Shown one piece after another: positions 24,341 through 36,700 of a stretch of 64,000 nucleotides of DNA. The position numbers and the translations under genes were made by a program. The notes under the pieces were generated by a model. The model did not search any database. It was not told the origin of the DNA and saw only the letters and a list, made by a program, of their open reading frames with translations. The stretch covers positions 49,463,385 through 49,527,384 of the forward strand of contig NC_088295.1 of the NCBI RefSeq assembly GCF_032854445.1, in the 5' to 3' direction. Source of the stretch: Liolophura sinensis. Lineage: Eukaryota; Mollusca; Polyplacophora; Chitonida; Chitonidae. Positions within the stretch are counted from its first letter, which is position 1. Each line of letters opens with the position of its first letter.

Positions 24341-25973
24341 TACTGGTATCCTTTACTGGATTGGCTCGAAAATTTCGCTTGAATGTACCATAATTTATTC
24401 AATCATTCATATAGCATTTTCTGTCAAAGTATTATTATTTTTTTAAAAATCCATGCTGGAATACGAGTCCCCAGATGTGCTTAATTCAGGTTGGCAGAGT
24501 CCGTAAACTTAAACCTCGATGACGGCCCTTGCGCCTCCTAATTTTACATGGGATATATCGCGTTATATATGTGGGAATGGTTACAAAATAATTGAAGCCG
24601 GCATGTATGTAATATACCTTAATTTTATTCATTCAAGTATAATAAAAAAAACTAACATTGAGATAATATGAACGTCATTTATAGTTTGTATACTTTTATT
24701 AAGCCTTTAGCACTCGATGGTCAGCTTGTAAACATAGATTAAACATGCACTGGGCGAGATCGGGAGCTCATGACATTGAAAAATCTTACTCTGGTGTAAG
24801 CGGAGAGTGACATCAACTTGAAATACCAGCCTTGAAACAATCTTGCTCCAGCTTGTATACCGCCTTATCTGATACAGGCATAGTGGTAAATCTATATACG
24901 CAATTGAAAACGTACTCATTATGATTCGACATTCCTTTTAAGATAAGGAGGGCACGTTTTCCGATATTTTTGCCGAACTGTATTACGAAACTGTATGCAT
25001 GCAGTTGATTGTTTGTCAGTCATTAGTGGGGGTATATGTATATGCCCTGAAAGTCATTCCAGTGCTGTTAACAATTATAAGCAGACTGTCTAAAACAGTA
25101 TACGCCCTCGCGCAAATCATGCCATTACATGCAGGAATACACATAGTGCAAATACACATCCGTTTCTTGCTTTTATTTTATAGGGAACATTCATTTCATT
25201 ACAAAATCCTATTCATATTGCAATGTAGGCCAATATACCGTTGGAAAAGTTCTTGAGATTAATTGTATGACACATTATAGAAGGTCAGATATACTAGTAC
25301 GCTTGGCAAGGCTCCAAATTTTTTCACATCAATATCATAACACTGTGAAACACGTGTCATCTGTTCATATATTTTCTGTCGAAGCCCAGAAAATTTAACT
25401 GATGCCTTAAAGATCGTGGTTGCATCGTTGTTATATGATGCGGAGGGCAGCCGCTGCAAGCAGAGGCCTACCCAATACACGGGTACAACCAATCGTTGTG
25501 TTGTCACCACACACCATTCACAGAAATCTTAGGCTTAAAGGTCAGTATCGGTACCACATCATAATCATACTTTCATGTATCTGGTATCCAGTAATTAGAA
25601 TATTTCAGATTTTCTTCACACGGGCATGTATTTTACATTGGCTCAGAAATGTTTATATGCCACGTGTTTAATTGTGTTGAAAACACGGTATACACACTCT
25701 GCACACTATATTCATGGAAGATACACACCTTTAGTGTTTAAAAAAACAGTTTATACAATTTGTGTCAAAAATGCATCTTGCTTGCAAATCTTAAGTTGCC
25801 ATGTCCTTGAGCGTTTTATAGTTCTGATGACAATTCGATTAAAAATCGCAAAAAAAGTTCCGGTACTCGCAGTGATTCTATACAGGACAGACATAGCATC
25901 TGTCTCACTATGCACGCGAAAAGTCCTAGTCCATTACACTGGTACCATTATATCGAAATAATTGGCCATACAA

Positions 25974-27515
25974 TTATAATATTTCAACTGCAGACGGGCT
26001 TATTTCTGGAAGGTGCAAAATTGGTTTTCCCGGGTCATTTGCCCGTTCTGTGGTGGACAAATTTTCTCGAGCTACGGTCATGATAGTGAGAGAGTCGTCC
26101 AGAGGTGTTCCAGGTTCTGAAAGTGACTTGGATGTTTTACGTCTCGGGTCTGCTTTGGTCGAATCTTGCGAGGTACGAGCATGGGATTCGTCACCTGTCA
26201 CTCTGTCGTCCCCCTTTTCAGTTTCCGTGACTTCCCGCGGTTGCACATTGTTTTGCTCTGCCAATAGGGACGCCCGATTGTCGTCGGAATTTTGCTTGGG
26301 TGGTTCTTTGTTCACGCTGACGGAGTCTTCCTCTTCGTCATCTGTATCCACGGGACTCTGTATGCCTGAATCGCGACATTCCGTCTTCGTGTGTGTAGTG
26401 GAACGCGACGCTAGATTTTCCGCCATGTCCACAAACTCGTCCACATCTCTGCGACTTCGCCTGGAATTCAATGTTAGTCCTCTCTGAAGGTGAACCTCTC
26501 CTGCCGTTGGTCCACTCCTGTACGTCACCTGCTGGAAGCGCCTCAGGGGCTGTGTGCAGGCGTTGATAGGCATCTCCCTGTTTCGCCGAAGTTTCTCTAA
26601 TTTAATTCCCAGCTCCATGGTCAGCTGTTTTTCGATTGTAGCTGGTGGCCCATGCTCACTCATGATCTGAAATGAGTTCTTGATACCACCTGTTCTATGC
26701 CAACCGTCTGCGCGCTTCCCTGGTCGACTTCTGGATCCTCTGATCCTATGACTCTTGGATGTAGGATGATTGATGTGTAAAGAGGGTAAACTTCCGGTTA
26801 AATCAAAAGAGTCGTAAACCACAGCCTGAGACATGCCTTCTAATGAAAAACAAGCAAGGTTAATGTCCTTGTAAAAGTTTGATTTGCGATGCTCCCCAGC
26901 GGTGTGTAACTCTTTATGTTCATACTTTGCCCAAGGGTCTAGGTATTGAAGACGCCTTTTTCCAATATCTTTTCTCATCTTTGCACCACACAGACGAATT
27001 TCTTGGATCTTACTCATATCTTTTGGTGTCAGGGCTTGCTTAGAACAGCTGAACGATTTCGACACACTGTTGCCTGACCTGATGTCTTCCAGTGTCGTTT
27101 TGGTGCGTTCGCCTAAGGTGGTGAAACCATGATGATTCTGGTACCTCCAATATGGCCGCACGTCAACGTGCGGGTGTAAACCACTTGTCTTTGGAAACGT
27201 TTGCTCTGCCAGATTTATAACGTGAACTTGAGGTAAATCACTGGAGGAGTGGACGAGATCTTTAGGAAGAGTGAACTTTGGAACCACGGAAGTGTCCACG
27301 ACAGCACGAGGTGTCACGTCGGCTGCACACGGTAAACTTGTCTCTCGGGACCATTCTTTCTGTCTGAAAGGCCTCAATTCTACGACGGGTGTGGCTGTTT
27401 GAGGCTTTTTCGTAGATGTCTTACAATCTATGGCGTCGAAGGTTTTTTGACGTCGCCATTCGACTTCGCAGAAGTCCGTCATTTCTCTAGTATAGCTTAC
27501 CACCATGGTTTGCAT
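25974..27515 (-). CDS. Uncharacterised intronless protein, about 513 aa
   Basis: The frame is uninterrupted for over 500 codons. The first ATG is at 27515-27513. A second, three codons later (27506-27504), sits in a perfect ACCATGG context and may be the true start (510 aa). The frame extends upstream only to a GTG at 27560, preceded by an in-frame TGA. The protein is hydrophilic, with no signal peptide, membrane span or zinc motif. The N-terminal half has aromatic/basic patches (RPYWRYQNHHGF, RRLQYLDPWAKYEHKE). The centre is Arg-rich (SHRIRGSRSRPGKR). The C-terminal third looks disordered, with DSGIQSPVDTDDEEEDSVS and many Ser/Thr/Glu. I do not recognise the family. Length, strong codon structure and good start context argue for a real gene. 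A retrocopy or the large last exon of a multi-exon gene are alternatives. Confidence 0.75.
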   Translation of the reverse strand: MQTMVVSYTREMTDFCEVEWRRQKTFDAIDCKTSTKKPQTATPVVELRPFRQKEWSRETSLPCAADVTPRAVVDTSVVPKFTLPKDLVHSSSDLPQVHVINLAEQTFPKTSGLHPHVDVRPYWRYQNHHGFTTLGERTKTTLEDIRSGNSVSKSFSCSKQALTPKDMSKIQEIRLCGAKMRKDIGKRRLQYLDPWAKYEHKELHTAGEHRKSNFYKDINLACFSLEGMSQAVVYDSFDLTGSLPSLHINHPTSKSHRIRGSRSRPGKRADGWHRTGGIKNSFQIMSEHGPPATIEKQLTMELGIKLEKLRRNREMPINACTQPLRRFQQVTYRSGPTAGEVHLQRGLTLNSRRSRRDVDEFVDMAENLASRSTTHTKTECRDSGIQSPVDTDDEEEDSVSVNKEPPKQNSDDNRASLLAEQNNVQPREVTETEKGDDRVTGDESHARTSQDSTKADPRRKTSKSLSEPGTPLDDSLTIMTVARENLSTTERANDPGKPILHLPEISPSAVEIL

Positions 27516-29107
27516 TTTGATCCAGCCGCGGGGAAACAGTAAATCGCTCGTCCCCTCCACACTAGCTCAAGTCCCGTCTTCCTGTGAAACTTGTTGTGTC
27601 ATATGACAGTCACGTTTAACAAGTTTTCATGATCACAAAATGGAAGGACAATCCTTGTCCCAATATATGATTTATCTTGTGTGCTCTGTTTGATGTGCCA
27701 TAGTTATATATATCAAGCACACAGATTTGTATGGAATAGAATCCTATACGTGCAGAACCTCTGGTCCAAACTCGACAAACTTACCAAGCGCTTTTCGCAC
27801 TGGGCACTGCACAGTTCTGTCAGTATAAACTTGCCCAATGAACCGTGAGGGTAAACAATTGCCTACAGCGAACCTGTGCCAGACCTGAAAGACGGTCTTT
27901 TTACGGGCTTACCACCACCTTTTGTTCCAGGGATTAGCCCATTCGTGAAATAAACACTATAGCTTAGAAATATAAGCTCGCGAAGATCTACTGTTTGTGT
28001 GCGAACATTTAATAGCAATATACAGACCCACTTAAGCCGCTGCACATTGGCTGAGGTTTTGTGTGTCCTTTATAATTCCCATATGAGCTTAGGTCGACCT
28101 GACAGCGTAGCAACGGGCTAAACATAGTGCATTAGGTTAGGAGCATATGCTTGGAGAGTGAATTTAAATTCAAACCATCGACCCGGTTATGCCAAGGGTT
28201 GGGTTTTCATAAGTACATGTGTGTAAATATTCATACATAAATGAATACGCATTTTCTATCGATAAGGGCGGCTTATTACATGACATTTATTCAGTTATCT
28301 ACTGATATACAGGCCAGGCTAACCTATCTAAAGAACATCCAGCAATCAGAAGAAAAAAATACGAAAATGTTACCCCATTATGAATGTAAATTCATAAAAA
28401 TAGACACGTTAAGCGTGATTCCTCTTGGCAGGCTGCATTGTGTACCTGTGACAACGTTCTTTTCACTGCATGGCACGATCCTCAGATCTAGATTAAATCT
28501 CTGATCGACCCCTTTTTGCGATTAAATGTCACATTACAGAACGAAAGCGTTTGTGGTAGGCCTTTGTGTACATAAGGATACTTATCAACCACTTAGGCCT
28601 GCCTGTGGAAGGTTTTTTTTTTTTTTTTAACTTTATTGCATGAACTATATGGCGATGGTATATTATACTAAATCTTCCTGTTCTTTTTTCTTTGCGATCG
28701 TCAGACTGATAAAATGTTGTACGAACTACTGTAGCAGTAAGAAACGTTACATACATATACACACACATATACGTTGGTTTTGTGCGTGTATAACTTTACA
28801 TGCATGGGAAACACCCAGGAGCCGTTGAGGTTTCTGATTTTTAGGCCAGAAAATGGTAAACATTAGCTGGAATCGAACTCGTGTCCGATGACTATATGTA
28901 CGGTTTTCAAGGACTACTGTTATAAATCAAATGCGTCTAAGCTAAAGGCACCGAGCGAATGTTGTCAGGATTGAGACTCGCTGTAAGAGACGCTGACAAG
29001 ATCACCAATGATAATCATCAGCATTGCATGTTTACACGTATAGCAATGTTATGAAACTGTTGAAGTGACATTAAGGAGAAAGTAAAATTCCCCCTTTTAC
29101 TAGTAAT

Positions 29108-29170
29108 TATTATTTATTTATTTGATGGGTGAAACCGTCCATAGCCCGGTGGGAACCCAAGACCACTCGT
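29108..29170 (-). mobile_element. SINE remnant
   Basis: TATTTATTTATTTGATGGGT is fused to AGCCCGGTGGGAACCCAAGA and CCACTCG. The region between tail and core is deleted. Confidence 0.65.
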
Positions 29171-29919
29171 AATAAGTAGAACTATTTTTGACTTAGATAT
29201 AAACAAAAAATTCAAAGCGATACTTTTACTATACATATTACACTTTCGTGTTATGATTAGAAGAACAAGGCAACAATAGTTAAGGACAAAGACGCATGTT
29301 CCCAGACGAAATATACACAACAAATAAAATAGTCAAAAAGATTAAATACATATAATGAATGCTACATGGCTACAAGTACAAGCAAAGCATCCATTGTTTA
29401 ATATACGGGATATTGGAGCCGGTGCCTTACCTATATATTACCTAACTAGAGCTATATATACGTTGCAATGAACCCTGTTCATCCCCCAATTTAGGCATTT
29501 CAGTGACTTTATTCATACAGAACATATAAGCAGTATCATCGACCGAGTTGTATGGGGTTGATTTTAAAGATTTATCCCTCAGGTAAGCTATGAGTTTCTT
29601 CATTGTATATGAAGAATCCATGCTAGAACCTACTCCTGCGCCTTTAAGAAGAAAACACTTTCTCCTTAACGATACAAATTACGAGTAAATAATTCTTTTT
29701 ACATGCAAAAAGAAAATGGTTTTCTCCCTTGATGTATTTGCGTTTCACTTCCATGGTTCCGTAGGGTACAATATAATTTATAACTATTTCAGAATACCAA
29801 GTATCAAATGACATGTATGTAGTACCACATCGAGGCATGTAAATAAAGATGACATTGATAACATTTGACGCCAAACATGCCGAGAGATATAGACAATTAA
29901 CGTTGCTTTGATCCAACCT

Positions 29920-30144
29920 GCCCGAGTTCTTTATTTATTCATTTGACTGGTGTTTTACTCCGTGATCAAGACTATTTCACCTATACAGCATTCTGCCCGA
30001 GTTCTTTATTTATTCATTTGACTGGTGTTTTACTCCGTGATCAAGACTATTTCACCTATACAGCATTCTGCCCGATTTCTTTATTTATTCATTTGACTGG
30101 TGTTTTACTCCATGATCAAGACTATTTCACCTATAGCAGCATTA
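29920..30144 (-). repeat. SINE tail amplified three times in tandem (75-bp unit)
   Basis: GCCCGAGTTCTTTATTTATT begins at 29920, 29995 and 30070 (exact 75-bp period). Each unit holds the SINE 3' end (CTGGTGTTTTACTCCGTGAT, CAAGACTATTTCACCTATA). After the third unit the SINE continues into its core (GGTGAGAGGAAACTGGG). Confidence 0.92.
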
Positions 30145-30228
30145 TATGGTGAGAGGAAACTGGGGAAAGTTCATCTTTGTAGACTGCATGGCGGTATTTA
30201 TCTCTTGCTGCCACACTGGAAGGAGAAA

Positions 30229-30402
30229 TCGATGACACCAGATATAAATGTCAACCGAAGACACCAGACCATAGGTCAACTGAAGACGACATAAAGGTTA
30301 ATCGAACACAACCGACTTATAGGTCAACCGAAGACACCAGACATAAAGGTCAATGGAATACACCAGAGGTAAAGGTCAATCGAAGACAACAGATATAAAG
30401 AC
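30229..30402. repeat. Degenerate tandem repeat, period about 27 bp
   Basis: The motif GACACCAGACATAAAGGTCA followed by a YCGAA-like end recurs about six times with many substitutions and indels. It starts about 85 bp downstream of the triplicated SINE tail. Confidence 0.6.
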
Positions 30403-30825
30403 ATCAGCCATGATGCTCCACCCAGTTACTGCATATACAGACACAGAACCAACTAGTGGGCTAATGCTGTTGCAAGTGAGATCCTTCATGTATAACGGTG
30501 TATTTGATACAAAAATGGCGCCTCAAACAGTATGTGACATGCACAGCCGACGATTTGGGTTTGACGTTTTAAACTCACGAAGACTGTTCTAGCTTGAATT
30601 CAGAAAACCTCTTGAACTGTCCAGATACAACTGTTCGAAAGGTGTTAAATGCCGTTCTTAAGGTCAATTTCATGGGTCAGCGAATGAAGAAATCCCAGGT
30701 ACGAGACAAAACTTATAGCGTACACCATGTGGATGCTGTGCACTTCATGTATACTGTATTTATTCCTATGATACAATGTTGCTTTCTGTATCGTTTTCCT
30801 GATCAGGTATGGCTTTGAATTATTT

Positions 30826-31003
30826 AGTTATTCATTTTTTATTTCATTGGTGTATTACACCTCATTCAAGAATATTTCACTTATACGATGGCAGCCAGCA
30901 TTATGATGGGAGGAAACCGGGCAGAGCCCGGAGGAAACTCACGACCATCTGCAGGTTGCTGTCGGACCTTCCAACATTTGGCCAGAGAGGAAGCCAGAAT
31001 GGA
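30826..31003 (-). mobile_element. SINE copy, head truncated
   Basis: CATTGGTGTATTACACCTCA, ATACGATGGCAGCCAGCATT, CCGGGCAGAGCCCGGAGGAA and GAGAGGAAGCCAGAATGG follow the family order on the minus strand. Confidence 0.88.
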
Positions 31004-33428
31004 TATGGCTTTGTCCTAATGGCTGTCTTAGTATAATAGTAGCCCTTTTGACATGACTCTTCACCGCAGCTAAAGAAAAAAACCCCAAAAAAGACGACCA
31101 TTAAAAAAGTCTTAGCGAAGGCAGGAAGGTTGAGCCTATTTACAGATACTCGATGGTCGTCTGTAGCAATTCTATCTCACATCATTGAATTGTGCTTCAT
31201 CAAGTAATACACTATTATCTCCCTTCATGCTGTTTTCACAGTCACATTTTAATGGATTGGTGTGCTCAAAAGAATTTGAATTTAATATGGACATGGCTAT
31301 TGGTGGAAATCCCGGCTAACCCATTTACTTGACAAAACTTCTGTTTTCAAGCTCCAGCCCAACTTACGAGTACTGAATTCGAACTTTACGACATGGTTCA
31401 AAAGCCGATTGGCTGAAGGGTTAGGCCAATTAACCTGTAGCTCAATATAAGAGGTTGTCATGGAGGACATTAGTTTTCTTGAGATGAACAGACAAGGGAA
31501 AACGAATAATTCACAAAGAATACAAGCTTTATTGAAACTATATTTTTTTGCTTTGTACAAATGCGCCAGCGTCTGTATTGTAGTAATATATAGGCATATT
31601 ACCACCTTTGTTTTATGTACATATGTAAGTAACTTCACATAAAGAGAATGTCAATGTAATAGTTATCATTGTCCATTGTACAAATGTTCAAAATAGAGTC
31701 CACATGTCTGTGTGCATGTGTGTTTATGTACATGTAGAGACGATTTCGTTTTGTAAAACTGTTGGCGTTTGCATATTGTCATACCTTGACCACGCAAACC
31801 GCTTCACTTTCACACATACACGCAGTCGAAACAACACCCGTACACTACCCTGAATGGTGCCCCCGAACCACGCCCCACTGATTTACGCCTAAACGTGAAG
31901 AATTGCCTGTCATCGAAAATAACCGTCAAACCTACATGAGGACGCAACGGCAAGACTGCAGTCGTCAGTCACAAAATAAGCCTGTGACAATATTTTTAGC
32001 TAGAATTAAACTTTTTCAAAATTCATCACATACAAATTCCATTTATTTATGTATTGAGGGATGGTTCAAATGCGATCTTCCAGAAAGTAATCAATCTCCA
32101 GTAGCAAGAATGAAGGACACTGAATGGTGAACAAAGTGTATGTAAAAATTACAATACCATCTTTCACATTTGCAAATTTACCATTTTGGAACAGCTATCT
32201 GCAGGTGTCATTTTATTATTTTTGCCATTCAGCTGAGCGAACAACTAGTGTACGTCTTAAAATTCAAAATCTTAACCGCTTCTATATATCACAGGCATCT
32301 GGATTAACCAAGAAAATTATGACGTGGAATGAGATAATTACCGTACTGCTAAGACAACTCAGGGTAGTAGAGACAGTGTTAGGAGTTGACCAGAAGCCGA
32401 GATAATCACTCGCAGGTACACCGTGTTACGAAGTGATGGACTAATACACCACATGGCCGTTTGGTGCAAGTCAACGAAATTATCACAGCCACAGACTAGA
32501 CGCTAACAGTTGATACTTAACTTGTAAACCAGCAGTCTTCATGGGACTAAAACTGTTACACAAACCAAAAAGACAAAAAAAAAAATTTTTTTTAAAATTT
32601 TAAAAAATTGGGTCATATAATTTTGTCAAGAAAAGTAAGACAAAAGAACTTTATTGAATTGTATGACAATTCACCACAAGTAATGTTACGTGTACCAAAA
32701 TCTGAATGATTGCAATGCAATGTTGTCAAAGCTGTCCAACAATTGCGCGCATTGGCGTTCAAATGTCAAGTAAAACAGATTTTTGAATCAAACAATTGTA
32801 GTATTGAGGATACATAAACCAAGAGGGACAGATCAGTTCTTAACCGCTAATCTGAGCAAGAGGGGCAGGTGGGTGTAAGTGGTAACTGGTAGTAGATTAT
32901 CTCTTGTGACTAGCAAAGTTAAAATCTGCCCACCTATCTACCGAACATGTTCACTTACCACTTATTAAAACTCTACCCAGACAACTACATGTATCTAATT
33001 CGCTGAAGAAACCACAACAAATACTGTCACGTTTCTTTTTTAACTTTGACAAGGGCATCACAGGAAGATCATTTTGGCTAGACACTACTCCATACATGGA
33101 TTAATATCAGAGACACTTGTGAGTAAACTTCTGAGGTCCCCTATGCAGTCAAAAGGTACATATAATGAGCAGCCATGGGAAGATTTCAGGTAGTTCTCAG
33201 ACAAACCATGATACGAGCTCACAAATAGGTATGTCGTTGTGGACTTCACCCTCCAGTCTTCTTTGTCCTGTCCCTATTGTTTTCATCAGATTATTGTACG
33301 CTTTGGGAAATAAACGGAAGCTCTTAGTATAATAAATTATCCCGATAGTTATGCAGAATACACGGCATCAAAAGGAATGACTGAGATCGCAGACAGTTGA
33401 TATGTACATACGTATGGCAGGAGGTTAA

Positions 33429-33500
33429 AAAAAAAAAAGGAAAAAGAAAAAAAAAAGGAAAAAGAAAAAAAAAAGGAAAAAGAAAAAAAAAAAGAGAGAG
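33429..33500. repeat. Purine-rich microsatellite
   Basis: A-runs interrupted by GG and G at an about 18-bp period, three cycles, followed by a short GA run. The purine-only strand makes the overlapping open frames meaningless. Confidence 0.9.
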
Positions 33501-33760
33501 AGAAACCGTTAACGATAAATTCAGTAAAATAACAGAAGATCTATGTTCTTCATCGAAACATACCCGTTGCACAAAAAATTGTAGTATATAAACAATACTA
33601 CCAAAAATACGCCCAAATTATTTAGCACCATGCGGCAAGTCGAAGGGCAACTCCCCAAATATGCCACTTTCACACTCATCCTGTACAATCACACTTTCAC
33701 TCACTCACTCCATCGTACACACTCCCCAGTGTATATAAATGTATATAACAAATCCCTGCA

Positions 33761-33792
33761 CCCCCCCTGCCAAGCCCCCCTCCCCAAGCCCC
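33761..33792 (-). promoter_or_regulatory. Minus-strand G-quadruplex-type motif
   Basis: Plus-strand C-runs of 7, 6, 4 and 4 bases (33761-67, 33775-80, 33782-85, 33789-92) are separated by loops of 7, 1 and 3 bases. On the minus strand this meets the G3+N1-7 quadruplex rule. If the importin-alpha transcript reaches here, the motif would lie in its RNA. Confidence 0.6.
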
Positions 33793-36700
33793 TTATAATA
33801 CTCCTCACCCTCCTGTAAAACCCCATCTCAACACAGGCTCCCCCATCTCCATCCTTTGCAACGACATCAATCTTTATCATGTCACCCTGTTTTCCTCCCA
33901 AATTTTTACAGCTCACTAGTCATTACTAAATCTGCCCCATCACTAAATATGTCCCATCCCACCCATAACCCTATTCCCATCCCCAAACCGTTCTCCCTTC
34001 TACACTCACAACTACAGCAGAACTAGGTTTAGTACACCACGACCACATTTCCGCACAGGTCCTGAAAAATCCTATCGCTTTCGCATACCTTGTGTTTTCA
34101 TGTAGTAATGTCCATTTTACATGTATGCTTTATACTTGTCCGTTGTTGTTGTTTTGCATTCCGTGTATTTGCAATCTGCATGACTGTAGTGTGTGCGGCT
34201 GGTTCATAGACATAAAGGGCATAAGAGAACAACCCAGAGATAAACCTGTACATTAGCAAAAAACAAAATGGCCATCATATCGGGACACATAATTCTTTGT
34301 CTTTACAAAACCTTCCCTGGTAATGGCAATCGGAAGTGGTCACTCCAGTCATAGTGTACATTAAGCCTGATTGCCATACCTCAAACCCCAATATGGTGGC
34401 CAATATTGTACTCACAATATTAATATTTACTTACAAAGTGAACAATCTAAGAGTGTACTTAACTTGACAATAACATAACCACATTACTGTAAAAAGTACT
34501 TTCAGAGAATGAAACAGAGAGAGCAGTACAAAAGAAAAAGGCAATTACGGTTTACCAACAATCACAGGTATTTGCTAGGATTGTAAGATCTAGATGCACT
34601 GGATAACATCGCCAATACAGCTGAACTTTCCATAATAGATTAACTTTCCATCATCCCAGAACCTCCCAAGATTTAACATTCAGTTACCGATGTTACACAA
34701 TGTATAGCATTAAATTTAGCCATATTGTATTTCAACACATAACCCAGTCAATCTCAGTAAATTGATTTTCCAAACAAAGGACAATAACTCGGGGTTGATA
34801 ATTCATTGTACCTTATCTAACAACAATGCAACCTAAAGCCACTTTAAACAAAAAAAGGAGGGAAAAAGTAATGTTTAACTTAAATCAAAAACATAATATC
34901 TTATCTTATATCTTACATCATGGTATTAACAATAGTAAAACATTATACATTTCAAAAGTTCATTGTACCTTTTCCTGTCTAGTACTTACAGGAGCTTGGG
35001 ATGAATACAACATTGAGAATGTCACTAACCAGTTAAAGCCTTATTCCGCGTTTCATGTTCCATGCGAAAGCTGTACCTCCCAAAGCAAAGATCAGATTAG
35101 GCAACATCCCTAATTACAGTCATGTTCAAATTCATAGAGCTAATAATGATGTACACATGTTACCAGATGTGTCACTAATTTATACCAGGTTACGCTTCCA
35201 AAGCACTTCTAGCTAAAGCGGAGATTAAGGAACCAAATCCTCTGGTAATAAGCAACTTTAAACATAGTCAATGCTTAGCACCACAGTGGAATTGAGGACA
35301 AGTCCTTGGTGCTGCAAGTCTGAGTTAGGTTTCATTAGACTAATGTTTTCAAAACAGACACCAAACATGAACATTAACAGAAATGGACATTACATGCTAG
35401 ATGTTCTTGAATGATGACAAAGCAATTCTACAACTTGGAGCAATCCCGAGCAGACAATAAATGTCGGCCATGATTGCTACAGCAGTCACCCCAAACTGAG
35501 ACTTTCAGGAAGACTTGCAAAACTATCTTCATACTCTGAGCAGCAGTATATCAGTAATAATAAGCCATTTCAACCTTTTTTGTTAGAATATAGCACATTT
35601 TCATGCAAAAATTGCATCTCCATGATTCTTTATGGCAATGAATGTGATGCGGGTCTAGCAAAATGTCAAGATTTTCAATATATGACAACCTGTGGCCAAA
35701 ATCTGTATCTACCCTAATTTTTCTAATTTTTAGCACAGACATTAGTAGCACTGAAAGCAAAGAATTACATTTCTCTTCCAGTTTGTTTTTTTTGGATAAG
35801 TGAAGATATAAACATGCTGTGCATTAGATGAACTAACCATGTGAGAAAAAAAATCCCAAATATTCCTACTACAATTAAATGGATATTGGCTAAAAAAAGC
35901 ACATCAGATGTCCCAAAAATGAGAAGAATTAGGGTATAAACTTTAAAAGCTTTTTCCAGGCCTGACTTTCCACTAAGTTTTGCTTAATAGGATCTTGAAA
36001 AGGTTTCTAGATGTGTTGGCAGCCCTCTGCAACATTCTGGTTTTCCACCTCTTATCCCAAACTTATCCGTAATACTATTGGTTCTCAGCTTCAGGATCCC
36101 ATGAAAACGGAATTTCCTTGTACATGTACACACAAAAGCAGGAATCAAAGCAAAGACTAAGAAAAAAAAATATGGTCAGAACAGCAGAATATTCAGTAAA
36201 AATAAAATAACTTAAAGTAAATTATCCAAACTTTTAAATATAAACTAGCTTTTCAGTCGCTCATCTCATCACAAAGTACTCTTGATTTCCATGGTGTGAC
36301 AGAAAATATACACATCAGATCAATAATTTACAAAATTTGTACATATCCAAGAAACCACCAGCCTTAGTCCCTCTTCTCTTTCCTACAGTTCTTCAAATAT
36401 TATCCATTTGTATAAAAAAATACTTTTATAAATTGCACAAAAAGCCTAAGAAGTAAGCTAAAAAAAAATTCAATCTTCTGGGAAAAAAATTGGTATAAGA
36501 AACTATTTTCAAGATCCACCGTGTATCAGCTTGGTATTATGATCATTGCGGCATGATTCTCAGTAATTATGACAACTAAGTCAAGATCAACTTGAAGCTT
36601 TAAATGGTTTTGTATCTAGTGCAACCAGCAATGTGCCTGTTATCAGCTACATTTATCTTTGTTTAAAATTAACACATGATTTCACAGGACACTCTGTACA

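Larger units (their letters stand above)
21947..25973. other. Intergenic DNA with SINEs and unassigned sequence
   Basis: Apart from SINE copies near 22.4 and 24.1 kb and a dispersed-repeat copy at 23.07 kb, I see no exon-like frames with supporting splice phases, no transposase or reverse-transcriptase motifs and no RNA gene. Two minus-strand AATAAA-like sites near 24.70 and 25.17 kb could serve the gene to the right. Confidence 0.5.
27516..31500. other. Upstream/intergenic DNA with no recognised gene
   Basis: This holds the presumed promoter of the intronless gene, a T-run at 28616-28629, a tRNA-like B-box remnant on the minus strand near 28880 (GAGTTCGATTCC), SINE remnants, a triplicated SINE tail and a degenerate 27-bp repeat. 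No coding exon could be supported. Confidence 0.45.

Noticed and set aside
25974-27560. Start of the intronless gene at 27560
   Set aside because: The codon there is GTG, not ATG. The first ATG is at 27515 and a better-context ATG at 27506.
33324-33591. Lys-rich and Phe-rich open frames
   Set aside because: They are translations of a poly-purine microsatellite and its complement.
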